Positions 1-6,093 are shown, counted from the first letter of the stretch. The stretch: DNA of 8,154 nt from Gammaproteobacteria bacterium (GCA_003556835.1 PWQG01000484.1:1-8154); one strand, 5' to 3'. Translations and numbers: made by a program. The notes: generated from the letters alone by a model not told the origin.

Positions 1-288
1 CCAGGCTTCCTGCTTCAGCGGGCGGGCGGCAAAACAATGGCGGATGAATTGCAGCTCACTGCCAGCCGGGCTGTATTGATAGATGCCAATCAGGGCGCTT
101 GGTTCGACATGCCAGCCGGTTTCTTCCAGGGTTTCCCGCACGGCGGCTTCAATCAGGCTTTCTCCGGGTTCGAGGTGGCCAGCTGGTTGATTGAATACAC
201 GCTTTCCGTCTACCGTCTCTTCCACGGTGAGGAAATGACCATCGCGTTCCACGATGCAGGCCACGGTATTGTGAAACAGTTCGGACAT
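1..288 (-). CDS. nudJ: NudJ-type Nudix phosphohydrolase, 3' end cut by window edge
   Basis: The minus strand reads openly from an ATG at 288-286 to the window edge, giving 96 residues without a stop. The start MSELFHNTVACIVERDG and the stretch FNQPAGHLEPGESL closely resemble E. coli NudJ. A Nudix box spans G37 to W59 (G-x5-E43-x7-R51-E52-x2-E55-E56-x-G58); these residues bind the divalent metal. Its usual aliphatic position after RE is Thr53. Family knowledge: NudJ is a cytoplasmic phosphatase acting on nucleoside di- and triphosphates and thiamine-pathway pyrophosphates. About one third of the protein (some 50 residues) should lie beyond the left edge. It is divergent from moaC. In E. coli, nudJ sits beside rluE and mnmA, which fits rluE being nearby here. 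The exact substrate is inferred. A weak AGAAG precedes the start. Confidence 0.88.
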   Translation of the reverse strand, partial: MSELFHNTVACIVERDGHFLTVEETVDGKRVFNQPAGHLEPGESLIEAAVRETLEETGWHVEPSALIGIYQYSPAGSELQFIRHCFAARPLKQEAW

Positions 289-415
289 CGCTTCTGTAGT
301 GATTCGGCTGCGGCTTTCAAGGGGCGCAATGGTACAGGAAAAAGCCTTTCCATGCCTCCACTTCCGCCGCCGAAAAGGCCATAATGGGGGATTACAGGCA
401 GTATCAGGAGCTATC
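289..415. promoter_or_regulatory. nudJ-moaC divergent intergenic region
   Basis: This 127-bp gap must hold the promoters of both divergent genes. On the plus strand, CATAAT at 380-385 could be a -10 element for moaC, about 30 nt before its start, but no good -35 hexamer lies 16-18 nt upstream. AGGAG at 406-410 is a strong ribosome binding site, 5 nt before the moaC ATG. I see no structured leader resembling the molybdenum-cofactor riboswitch, although that judgement is by eye only. Confidence 0.35.
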
Positions 416-907
416 ATGAGTACATTGACACACCTGGATGCTCAGGGCCGGGCGCAGATGGTGGACGTCGGGGATAAACAGGTCACCACACGGGTGGCGC
501 GGGCGCAGGCGCATGTGCGTATGCAGCCTGAAACCCTTGAGCTGATTGCCAGCGGCGGCCACAAGAAGGGTGATGTGCTGGCAGTGGCCCGTATTGCCGG
601 CCTGCAGGCGGCCAAGAAAACGGCTGATCTGATTCCCCTGTGTCATCCCCTGATGCTGAGCAAGGTCAATGTGGATATCGAACTGGACCGGGCAGAGAAC
701 ATGGCCGTCATCACCAGCGAATGCCGGCTTGCCGGGCAAACAGGGGTGGAGATGGAGGCATTGACCGCAGCCTCGGTTGCGGCCCTGGCCCTGTACGATA
801 TGTGCAAGGCCGTGGACCGCGACATGGTCATCGAAGCGGTCTGTCTGCTGGAAAAATCGGGCGGTCGTTCCGGACATTACACACGCAATGAAGCGGGAAA
901 GCAGTGA
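416..907 (+). CDS. moaC: Cyclic pyranopterin monophosphate synthase MoaC
   Basis: A 163-residue protein (E. coli MoaC has 161) that carries out the second half of the first step of molybdenum cofactor synthesis: it converts the MoaA product into cyclic pyranopterin monophosphate in the cytoplasm. The active-site residues known from E. coli fall at the same numbers here: K51, H77 (in DLIPLCHPL), E112 and E114 (in VEMEAL), D128 and K131 (in YDMCKA). The family signature GGRSGHY lies at 149-155. The ATG at 416 was chosen because AGGAG (406-410) precedes it and MSTLTHLDAQGRAQMVDV aligns with the family N-terminus; the longer upstream reading frame lacks similarity. It is the first gene of moaC-moaD-moaE, with moaD starting 2 nt after its stop codon. 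Confidence 0.97.
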   Translation: MSTLTHLDAQGRAQMVDVGDKQVTTRVARAQAHVRMQPETLELIASGGHKKGDVLAVARIAGLQAAKKTADLIPLCHPLMLSKVNVDIELDRAENMAVITSECRLAGQTGVEMEALTAASVAALALYDMCKAVDRDMVIEAVCLLEKSGGRSGHYTRNEAGKQ

Positions 908-908
908 G

Positions 909-1163
909 ATGTTGAGAATCTGTTATTTTGCCAGTCTGCGCGAAACCCTCGGGGCGGACAGTAAGGAAATGCCACTGCCGGAAGGCGTGGCTACGGTAGG
1001 CGCCCTGGCCGAGCATCTGGCCGCACAAGGAGATGAGCGTTGGCAGTTGCTGCGGGATGACAACCGGGTACTGACCGCCGTGGACCAGACCATGGTTGAG
1101 CGTGATCATCCCCTGCATGGTGATGAAGAGGTTGCTTTCTTCCCACCGGTCACGGGAGGTTGA
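909..1163 (+). CDS. moaD: Molybdopterin synthase small subunit MoaD
   Basis: An 84-residue ubiquitin-fold sulfur carrier (E. coli MoaD has 81). It ends in VAFFPPVTGG; the terminal Gly-Gly (G83-G84) is adenylated and thiocarboxylated and enters the MoaE active site to deliver sulfur to cyclic pyranopterin monophosphate. The N-terminal IC(Y/F)FASLRE strand and the HPLHGDEEVAFFPPVTGG tail are typical. The ATG at 909 gives the canonical beginning; an in-frame ATG at 888, inside moaC, would add seven residues and is less likely. The single base between the moaC stop and this ATG points to translational coupling, helped by GGGA at 895-898. No separate promoter is needed. The activating enzyme (MoeB or similar) is not in the window. 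Confidence 0.96.
   Translation: MLRICYFASLRETLGADSKEMPLPEGVATVGALAEHLAAQGDERWQLLRDDNRVLTAVDQTMVERDHPLHGDEEVAFFPPVTGG
1154..1160 (+). promoter_or_regulatory. Strong ribosome binding site that fixes the moaE GTG start
   Basis: GGGAGGT lies over the last codons of moaD (the Gly-Gly codons) and 7 nt before GTG at 1168. It decides the start of moaE over two in-frame upstream ATGs and suggests coupled translation of the two synthase subunits. Confidence 0.8.
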
Positions 1164-1167
1164 GCCA

Positions 1168-1638
1168 GTGATTGCCGTACAGACACACGATTTTGACGTG
1201 GGCGAGCAGCATCGCCTGTTGGCTGAGAAGTCGGAGAATCCCGGTGCCATTACCACCTTCACGGGCCTGGTGCGGGAGTTTCACCAGAGCGGTGACAAAT
1301 CCCCGGTGCAATCCCTGACGCTTGAGCATTACCCCGGCATGACAGAAAAAGCCCTGTCGGACATCGTCAAGCAGGCCAGGGAGCGCTGGGATCTGCAGGC
1401 CTGTCATATCATCCATCGGGTGGGGGATTTGCAGGCGGGTGATCAGATTGTCTTTGTGGGGGTGGCCTCCGCGCATCGCGGCGATGCTTTTGCTGCTGCC
1501 GAATTCATCATGGATTATCTGAAGACCCGCGCTCCGTTCTGGAAAAAACAGAGCACGGAGCAGGGCAATGAGTGGATCGACAGCCGGGACAGCGACCACG
1601 AAGCCGCTGCGCGCTGGTCACGGGAAAACCCGGAATAA
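1168..1638 (+). CDS. moaE: Molybdopterin synthase catalytic subunit MoaE
   Basis: The large subunit of molybdopterin synthase; with thiocarboxylated MoaD it adds the dithiolene sulfurs to cyclic pyranopterin monophosphate. The 156-residue product matches E. coli MoaE (150) along its whole length: FTGLVR (31-36), TLEHYPGMTEKAL (51-63), SAHR with H103, and MDYLKTRAPFWK with catalytic lysines K119 and K126, at the same numbers as in E. coli. The start is GTG at 1168: GGGAGGT at 1154-1160 is a very strong ribosome binding site exactly 7 nt upstream, and it overlaps the end of moaD. In-frame ATGs at 1096 and 1123 lie inside moaD and have no such site. The gene ends 4 bp from the end of convergent rluE. 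Confidence 0.96.
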   Translation: MIAVQTHDFDVGEQHRLLAEKSENPGAITTFTGLVREFHQSGDKSPVQSLTLEHYPGMTEKALSDIVKQARERWDLQACHIIHRVGDLQAGDQIVFVGVASAHRGDAFAAAEFIMDYLKTRAPFWKKQSTEQGNEWIDSRDSDHEAAARWSRENPE

Positions 1639-1642
1639 GGTC

Positions 1643-2212
1643 TCAAGTCCCGCGCCGATACCAGTCCCCGGGCAATTGCAGTTTGCGCCATTGCCCTGGC
1701 GCCAGGCCATCCACGGTCCAGGGACCGATCCGATGGCGGATCAGGCGTAGCGTGGGGAAGCCTACCGCGGCCGTCATGCGGCGTACCTGGCGGTTGCTTC
1801 CTTCAGTCAGGGTTACTTCGACCCAGCAATCCGGCACGGATTTACGTTCACGGATGGGAGGGTTTCGGGGCCAGATCTCTGGCGGCTCGATACGACGCGC
1901 CAGAGCCGGTCGGGTCATGCCGTCCTTGAGCTGAATGCCCAGGCGCAGTGCCTGCAGGGCCGTCTCATCAATATCTCCCTCCAGCTGTGCCCAATAGGTT
2001 TTTGCCAGAGCATGCCGGGGATCAGAGATGCGTTGCTGGGTGCGGCCACAGTCTGTCAGCAGCAACAGGCCTTCCGAGTCACGGTCCAGACGTCCAGCCG
2101 GATAAAAACCGGGCTGATCCACGATATGATCGGCAAGGGTCTCACGACCGTTGCCGTCAGTGAACTGGCTGAGGACCTGAAAGGGCTTGTTGAACAGTAT
2201 GAGATCGGGCAT
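1643..2212 (-). CDS. rluE: 23S rRNA pseudouridine synthase, RluE family
   Basis: A 189-residue RsuA/RluB/E/F-family enzyme; RluE makes pseudouridine 2457 in E. coli 23S rRNA. PAGRLDRDSEGLLLLT holds the catalytic aspartate D43 in the GRLD motif. RNPPIRERKSVPDCW and EGSNRQVRRMTAAVGFPTLRLIR match E. coli RluE almost word for word. There is no N-terminal S4 domain, as expected for RluE. The ATG at 2212 (MPDLILFNKPFQVLSQF) is the best start; an in-frame TTG at 2227 would add five residues and has no ribosome binding site, and a stop codon lies at 2257-2255. The E. coli protein is longer at its N-terminus (217 aa), so the extra basic tail is missing here. It lies downstream of cspD in the same direction and could share its transcript. 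Confidence 0.93.
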   Translation of the reverse strand: MPDLILFNKPFQVLSQFTDGNGRETLADHIVDQPGFYPAGRLDRDSEGLLLLTDCGRTQQRISDPRHALAKTYWAQLEGDIDETALQALRLGIQLKDGMTRPALARRIEPPEIWPRNPPIRERKSVPDCWVEVTLTEGSNRQVRRMTAAVGFPTLRLIRHRIGPWTVDGLAPGQWRKLQLPGDWYRRGT

Positions 2213-2238
2213 GGAACGGTTCCGCAAGGACGCAGCAG

Positions 2239-2287
2239 CAAAGCGCTCGCCATGCTACCGTGCTCATGGCATTTGGCAAGCGCTTTG
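2239..2287. repeat. Nested inverted repeat between cspD and rluE
   Basis: The outer arms CAAAGCGCT (2239-2247) and AGCGCTTTG (2279-2287) are a perfect 9-bp inverted repeat. Inside it, GCCATG (2249-2254) and CATGGC (2265-2270) are a perfect 6-bp inverted repeat around a 10-nt loop. One unpaired base lies on one side and eight on the other. No T-run follows on either strand, so it is not a standard intrinsic terminator. In a minus-strand transcript it would fold in the leader about 26 nt before the rluE ATG. A third AGCGCT occurs nearby, at about 2315. Confidence 0.55.
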
Positions 2288-2354
2288 TCGCCCGGAACCT
2301 TTGAAAAGGCTATGAGCGCTCCGCTTGAAGGTTACCTCCGGTCGGAGTCCGGCT

Positions 2355-2636
2355 TCAGATACCCTCGTCAGCCGCGCCGTTCATATGGCCATTCAATTGT
2401 CCATTGGCCGCATCGGCATCGGCCTTGTCTTCTTCAAGCGGCATTATATTGGTGGCATGCAGGCCTTTGGGACCCTCTACTGCATCAAAGGTGACCGTCT
2501 GGCCGGCCTTCAGGGTCTTGTAACCATCCATGCCGATGGCCGAGTAGTGTACGAAGAGATCACCGCCGCCCTCGTCCGGAAGGATGAATCCAAAGCCTTT
2601 GGAGTTGTTGAACCACTTCACTTGTCCTGTACTCAT
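2355..2636 (-). CDS. cspD: Cold-shock-domain protein CspD
   Basis: A 93-residue cold-shock protein that binds single-stranded nucleic acid. RNP1 is KGFGFI at 13-18 and RNP2 is LFVHY at 27-31, both intact, within a domain of about 68 residues starting MSTGQVKWFNNSKGFGFI. In E. coli, CspD is stationary-phase induced and inhibits replication; that role is inferred here from family and from its position, since cspD lies divergent from clpS-clpA in E. coli and Pseudomonas. After the domain comes a polar, acidic, low-complexity tail of about 25 residues (EEDKADADAANG onward), longer than in E. coli CspD (74 aa). The start is fixed by GGGAG (complement of 2643-2647), 6 nt before the ATG. A general Csp assignment is certain; the D subtype rests on context and YSAI(x)MDGYKTL. 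Confidence 0.93.
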   Translation of the reverse strand: MSTGQVKWFNNSKGFGFILPDEGGGDLFVHYSAIGMDGYKTLKAGQTVTFDAVEGPKGLHATNIMPLEEDKADADAANGQLNGHMNGAADEGI

Positions 2637-2724
2637 AAAATACTCCCAGGAACGTCATTTGTTGTAATTGTTATACCGGCACTGTGAGTGTCGGACTGAT
2701 GGATTGATCTGATTATTATTATGT

Positions 2725-2752
2725 GGAGTGGCACGACTGCATCAGCCACTCC
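2725..2752. repeat. 8-bp perfect inverted repeat, 12-nt loop
   Basis: GGAGTGGC (2725-2732) and GCCACTCC (2745-2752) are perfect inverted copies. No T-run follows directly; CCTTTTTT begins about 15 nt further on the plus strand. It is either an operator for a dimeric regulator or an RNA hairpin. It lies 89-116 bp upstream of the cspD start. Confidence 0.6.
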
Positions 2753-2825
2753 GGTTCAATTCTCGTCCTTTTTTGCTGTCTGACACATATTGCAACATTT
2801 ACAAAACATAAATCAACACCTCGGT

Positions 2826-2852
2826 GAAAATCCGTTTGCCAAACAGATTTTC
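2826..2852. repeat. 27-bp near-perfect palindrome upstream of clpS
   Basis: Centred on base 2839, GAAAATC (2826-2832) pairs with GATTTTC (2846-2852), and GTTTG (2834-2838) pairs with CAAAC (2840-2844). The only mismatched pair is C2833 against A2845. The nearly continuous symmetry with no real loop fits a DNA-binding site for a dimeric protein better than a transcript hairpin. No T-run follows on either strand. It lies 136-162 bp upstream of the clpS start. Confidence 0.65.
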
Positions 2853-2987
2853 GCGCCCAGGATGCAAGATTTGTGGCTGGTAACTGGTACTCTACGAAGA
2901 AAGCGGGCGGTTTTCCCCGTCAGGGGTCTTTGGCGTTACAATGGTAGCCGAACAGTCAGACGAATGAACGGGAGCAGCAAACCGGAC

Positions 2988-3347
2988 ATGATCACAAGAT
3001 GCAATGATGAACAATCACCCGGCAACCCAGGCGCGGGAGACGATATCGGACAGGCAGGGCTGGCCACCGACACGACCCGGCCACGGTTGGCGAAACCACC
3101 GCTCTACAAGGTGGTGCTATTGAATGACGACTACACGCCCATGGAATTTGTCGTCGACGTCCTGTGCACGTTTTTCAGCATGGATGTCGAGAAAGCGACC
3201 CGTGTGATGCTGAAAGTGCATCAGGAAGGAAAGGCGGTCTGTGGCGTATTCAGCCGTGACGTGGCTGAAACCAAGGCGGAACAGGTCAACGCGTTTTCCC
3301 GCAAGCACGAACAGCCGCTATTATGTAATGTCGAAATAGCAAAATGA
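2988..3347 (+). CDS. clpS: ATP-dependent Clp protease adaptor ClpS
   Basis: The N-degron recognition adaptor of ClpAP: it binds proteins with N-terminal Leu, Phe, Tyr or Trp and docks on the ClpA N-domain. The core PPLYKVVLLNDDYTPMEFVVDVL (38-59) carries the amino-group-binding N46-D47-D48, the gate residue M52, and H78 in KVHQEGKAVCG; all match E. coli N34, D35, D36, M40 and H66 with a constant offset of 12. VAETKAEQVNAFSRKHEQPLLC closes the domain. The 119-residue product has a flexible N-terminal arm of about 36 residues, which ClpA engages. The ATG at 2988 is preferred (GGGAG at 2970-2974, somewhat distant); an in-frame ATG at 2964 would add eight residues and has no ribosome binding site. 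It is followed 67 nt later by clpA in the same direction. Confidence 0.95.
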   Translation: MITRCNDEQSPGNPGAGDDIGQAGLATDTTRPRLAKPPLYKVVLLNDDYTPMEFVVDVLCTFFSMDVEKATRVMLKVHQEGKAVCGVFSRDVAETKAEQVNAFSRKHEQPLLCNVEIAK

Positions 3348-3414
3348 GACCACCAGTCGACACCACCCGAGGACAGTGCCCAGGCACACCTCCAGCAGTC
3401 AGGAAGGTCACGAT
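3348..3414 (+). other. clpS-clpA spacer with small hairpin
   Basis: This 67-nt gap contains GTGCC (3376-3380) and GGCAC (3383-3387), a short GC stem without a T-run, too weak for a terminator. AGGAAGG at 3401-3407 is a strong ribosome binding site 7 nt before the clpA ATG. An in-frame GTG at 3376 falls within the hairpin and is unlikely to be the start. The two genes probably share a transcript, and the stem could tune the clpS to clpA ratio (inference). Confidence 0.4.
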
Positions 3415-5709
3415 ATGTTGAGCAAAGATCTTGAAATCACACTGAATGGCGCATTTGCCAACGCCCGACGCAAGCGCCACGAGTTCATGACCGTCGAGCA
3501 CCTGCTGCTGGCCCTGCTGGACAACGACACGGCTGCCGATGTACTGATCAACTGTGGTACCGATCTGGCGCGGCTGCGCGGTGAGCTCGCAGACTTCATC
3601 GAGCAGACCACGCCGCTGATTCCAGACGACCAGCCGACACGCGATACCCAGCCCACACTCGGATTCCAGCGAGTATTGCAGCGCGCGGTCTTCCACGTGC
3701 AGTCTTCGGGCAAGCGTGAGGTCAGCGGTGCAAATGTGCTGGTGGCCATCTTCAGTGAGCAGGAGAGCCATGCCGTTTATCTGCTCGGACAGCAGGGAGT
3801 GGCCCGGATCGACGTCGTCAATTTCATCAGCCATGGCATTTCCCGGGTGGCCGGTGAAGAGGAGAATCCGGACGGGCCTCACCAGGGCACGGAAGAAGGC
3901 GAAGAAGGCGAGCGTCAGGCGAGTCCGCTGGAGAGTTACGCCACCAATCTTAATGCCCAGGCGAAGAAAGGGCGCATCGACCCGCTGATCGGCCGTGAAA
4001 AAGAGGTCATGCGCCTGGTGCAGGTCCTGTCCCGACGGCGCAAGAACAACCCGTTGCTGGTGGGGGAGTCCGGCGTAGGCAAGACCGCCGTGGTGGAAGG
4101 CCTGGCTCGACTGATTGTCGAGGGACAGGTGCCGGAAGTGCTCAAGAACAGCACCATCTACTCTCTGGATATGGGAGCCCTGCTGGCCGGCACGAAATAT
4201 CGCGGCGATTTTGAGAAGCGCCTGAAGAACCTGCTGGCTGAACTGGCCAAGGATCCGAATTCCATCCTGTTCATTGATGAAATCCACACCATCATCGGGG
4301 CGGGTGCGGCTTCCGGGGGCGTCATGGATGCTTCCAATCTGCTCAAGCCTGCACTGACTTCGGGCGACCTGCGCTGCGTCGGTTCGACGACCTACCAGGA
4401 ATACCGTGGCATATTCGAGAAAGATCGGGCCCTGTCACGCCGGTTCCAGAAAATCGACGTGGAAGAGCCGGATGTCGAAACCACCTACAAAATTCTCAAG
4501 GGGCTCAAGTCCCATTTCGAGAAGCACCATGAGCTGCGCTACAGTGACAATGCCCTGCGGGTTGCGTCCGAACTGGCGGGTCGGTATATAAACGACCGCT
4601 ACATGCCCGACAAGGCCATCGACGTGATTGACGAAGCCGGTGCTTTCCAGCGCCTGCAGCCAGACAGCAAGCGCAAGAAGCTGCTGCAGGCCACGGACAT
4701 GGAAAAGGTGGTCGCCTCGATCGCGCGTATTCCACCCAAACACGTGAGCAGCAGTGATGTGGAATCCCTGCGTAATCTCGAAGGCAACCTCAAGATGGTG
4801 GTTTTCGGACAGGATGAAGCCATTGAATCCCTGTCCTCGGCCATCAAGCTCTCACGGGCGGGCCTGGCCCACCCGGACAAACCCATCGGTTCCTATCTGT
4901 TCTCCGGTCCAACCGGTGTCGGCAAGACCGAAGTCAGTCGGCAATTGGCAAGCATCATGGGCATCGAACTGGTGCGTTTTGACATGTCCGAATACATGGA
5001 ACGCCATACCGTCTCGCGGCTCATTGGTGCGCCCCCGGGTTATGTCGGGTATGACCAGGGTGGCCTGATGACCGAGGCAGTGACCAAGAGCCCGCACTGC
5101 GTGCTGTTGCTCGATGAGATCGAGAAAGCCCACCCGGACGTGTTCAACCTGCTGCTGCAGGTCATGGATCATGGCACCCTGACGGACAATAATGGCCGCA
5201 AAGCCGATTTCCGCAATGTCATCCTGATCATGACCACGAATGCCGGAGCTACCGATATGTCACGCACGTCGATCGGCTTCACCAAGCAGGACAACAGCAG
5301 TGACGCACAGGAAGCGATCCGCAAGACCTTCACGCCGGAGTTCCGCAATCGCCTGGACGCCGTGGTTCAATTCAGCACCTTGCCACCCGAGGTGGTGCGT
5401 ACCGTGGTGGACAAGTTCCTGGTGGAATTGCAGGTTCAGCTGGACAGCAAGAAGGTGGCGATCAGCGTCGACGAGGCGGCGCGGGACTGGTTCGTGGAGC
5501 ATGGCTACAACGCAACCATGGGTGCCCGCCCCATGTCACGTCTGATTCAGGAGAAGCTCAAGCGCGGACTGGCGGATGAAATCCTGTTCGGGGAGCTCAG
5601 TGATGGCGGAAACGTTGAGGTGTCAGTTCGTGATGACGACATCGACATTCGCATCACGCCGAAGAAGAAAAAGACGGAAGGCCGCCAGCTCAGTGAAGCT
5701 GACAGCTGA
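3415..5709 (+). CDS. clpA: ATP-dependent Clp protease ATP-binding subunit ClpA
   Basis: A 764-residue Hsp100 unfoldase (E. coli ClpA has 758) that feeds substrates to ClpP. In order: a double-repeat Clp N-domain (about 1-143, beginning MLSKDLEITLNGAFANARRKRH), a Glu/Gly-rich linker (about 147-170), AAA+ module 1 with Walker A GESGVGKT (217-224) and Walker B ILFIDEIH (284-291), then AAA+ module 2 with Walker A GPTGVGKT (498-505), Walker B VLLLDEIE (563-570), sensor-1 N609 and sensor-2 GAR (R705). There is no ClpB-type middle domain. The ClpP-docking loop is IGF (620-622) where E. coli has IGL. The ATG at 3415 follows AGGAAGG and matches the E. coli start. All catalytic residues are present. 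It partners with ClpS just upstream; clpP is outside the window. Confidence 0.98.
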   Translation: MLSKDLEITLNGAFANARRKRHEFMTVEHLLLALLDNDTAADVLINCGTDLARLRGELADFIEQTTPLIPDDQPTRDTQPTLGFQRVLQRAVFHVQSSGKREVSGANVLVAIFSEQESHAVYLLGQQGVARIDVVNFISHGISRVAGEEENPDGPHQGTEEGEEGERQASPLESYATNLNAQAKKGRIDPLIGREKEVMRLVQVLSRRRKNNPLLVGESGVGKTAVVEGLARLIVEGQVPEVLKNSTIYSLDMGALLAGTKYRGDFEKRLKNLLAELAKDPNSILFIDEIHTIIGAGAASGGVMDASNLLKPALTSGDLRCVGSTTYQEYRGIFEKDRALSRRFQKIDVEEPDVETTYKILKGLKSHFEKHHELRYSDNALRVASELAGRYINDRYMPDKAIDVIDEAGAFQRLQPDSKRKKLLQATDMEKVVASIARIPPKHVSSSDVESLRNLEGNLKMVVFGQDEAIESLSSAIKLSRAGLAHPDKPIGSYLFSGPTGVGKTEVSRQLASIMGIELVRFDMSEYMERHTVSRLIGAPPGYVGYDQGGLMTEAVTKSPHCVLLLDEIEKAHPDVFNLLLQVMDHGTLTDNNGRKADFRNVILIMTTNAGATDMSRTSIGFTKQDNSSDAQEAIRKTFTPEFRNRLDAVVQFSTLPPEVVRTVVDKFLVELQVQLDSKKVAISVDEAARDWFVEHGYNATMGARPMSRLIQEKLKRGLADEILFGELSDGGNVEVSVRDDDIDIRITPKKKKTEGRQLSEADS

Positions 5710-5718
5710 AGCAGCGAG

Positions 5719-5741
5719 AGGCCCCGGCAAGATCGGGGCCT
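5719..5741. terminator. Hairpin between convergent clpA and infA
   Basis: AGGCCCCG (5719-5726) and CGGGGCCT (5734-5741) form a perfect 8-bp GC-rich stem with a 7-nt loop, beginning 10 nt after the clpA stop and ending 24 bp from the end of infA. It is well placed as a bidirectional terminator. It lacks a T-run on both strands, so termination may be weak or need Rho. Confidence 0.55.
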
Positions 5742-5765
5742 GAACTGCAGCGGATAGGGAAGGTG

Positions 5766-5984
5766 TCAGCGAGACCGGTAAGTGATCCGACCCTTGCTCA
5801 GGTCATAGGGAGTAAGCTCCACCTTGACCTTGTCGCCAGTAAGGATCCGTATGTAATTCTTGCGCATCTTGCCGGAGATATGGGCGGTCACCACGTGACC
5901 GTTTTCCAGCTGCACACGAAACATGGTATTGGGCAGGGTATCGATGACCTCGCCGTCCATTTCAATCTGGTCTTCTTTGGCCAT
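5766..5984 (-). CDS. infA: Translation initiation factor IF-1
   Basis: A 72-residue protein, the same length as E. coli IF1 and nearly identical to it (MAKEDQIEMDGEVIDTLPNTMFRV at the start, GDKVKVELTPYDLSKGRITYRSR at the end). It is a single S1-type OB-fold that binds the ribosomal A site of the 30S subunit and works with IF2 and IF3 in start-codon selection. It is transcribed from the minus strand, convergent with clpA and in the same direction as aat upstream. The ATG at 5984 is preceded by an AU-rich leader with CAGG about 11 nt upstream. In E. coli, the serW tRNA lies between clpA and infA; only 56 bp separate them here and there is no tRNA. Confidence 0.99.
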   Translation of the reverse strand: MAKEDQIEMDGEVIDTLPNTMFRVQLENGHVVTAHISGKMRKNYIRILTGDKVKVELTPYDLSKGRITYRSR

Positions 5985-6093
5985 TCAATAAAAACCTGTA
6001 GTGAATATCATTGATTGATCGGGGGCCGTAAAAAAGACGACCTCGCAAATCCAAGCGCGCATTTTGCCTGATTCTGCATCGATTGGCAAAGTT
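5985..6093 (-). promoter_or_regulatory. infA: aat-infA spacer with possible infA promoter
   Basis: This 109-bp gap probably carries an infA promoter. On the minus strand, TTTACG (complement of 6027-6032) and TGATAT (complement of 6005-6010) are spaced 16 nt and give a plausible -35/-10 pair, with the start codon about 21 nt after the -10. A loose inverted repeat, TTTGCC (6063-6068) with GGCAAA (6085-6090), follows the aat stop without a T-run. No tRNA or gene for arginyl-tRNA-protein transferase is present. Confidence 0.3.

Larger units (their letters stand above)
2637..2987. promoter_or_regulatory. cspD-clpS divergent intergenic region with two palindromes
   Basis: This 351-bp stretch is AT-richer than its flanks and separates two divergent units, so it should hold both promoters and their control sites. 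I see no gene: the open frame leading into clpS shows no similarity to ClpS before about residue 119 from the end. Weak -10 candidates are TACAAT at 2937-2942 for clpS and TATAAC (complement of about 2671-2676) for cspD; neither has a good -35. A short hairpin CCCC-GTCA-GGGG lies at 2915-2926. The two larger palindromes are listed separately. In Pseudomonas, icd sits in this position, and it is absent here. Confidence 0.5.

Noticed and set aside
404..877. 157-codon open frame on the minus strand
   Set aside because: It is antisense to moaC, whose active-site residues are all identified; the product is His/Gln-rich and shadow-like.
2692..2770. Possible tRNA: GGTTCAATTC resembles a T-loop and GGAC/GTCC could pair at the ends
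   Set aside because: The T-stem does not pair properly, no D-arm or anticodon arm can be formed, and there is no acceptor stem of seven pairs. The neighbouring inverted repeat explains the structure seen.
2790..2987. N-terminal extension of clpS to an upstream in-frame ATG
   Set aside because: The extension has no similarity to ClpS, runs through the palindrome at 2826-2852, and has no ribosome binding site; the family is about 105-125 residues long.
3895..3914. Short direct repeat in clpA (GAAGAAGGC units)
   Set aside because: It encodes the Glu/Gly-rich linker between the N-domain and AAA+ module 1; ordinary low-complexity coding sequence, not a repeat element.
3286..4287. 333-codon open frame on the minus strand
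   Set aside because: It lies wholly within clpS-clpA, on the opposite strand. The product is rich in His, Gln and Arg without family features, and clpA is certain in this region.
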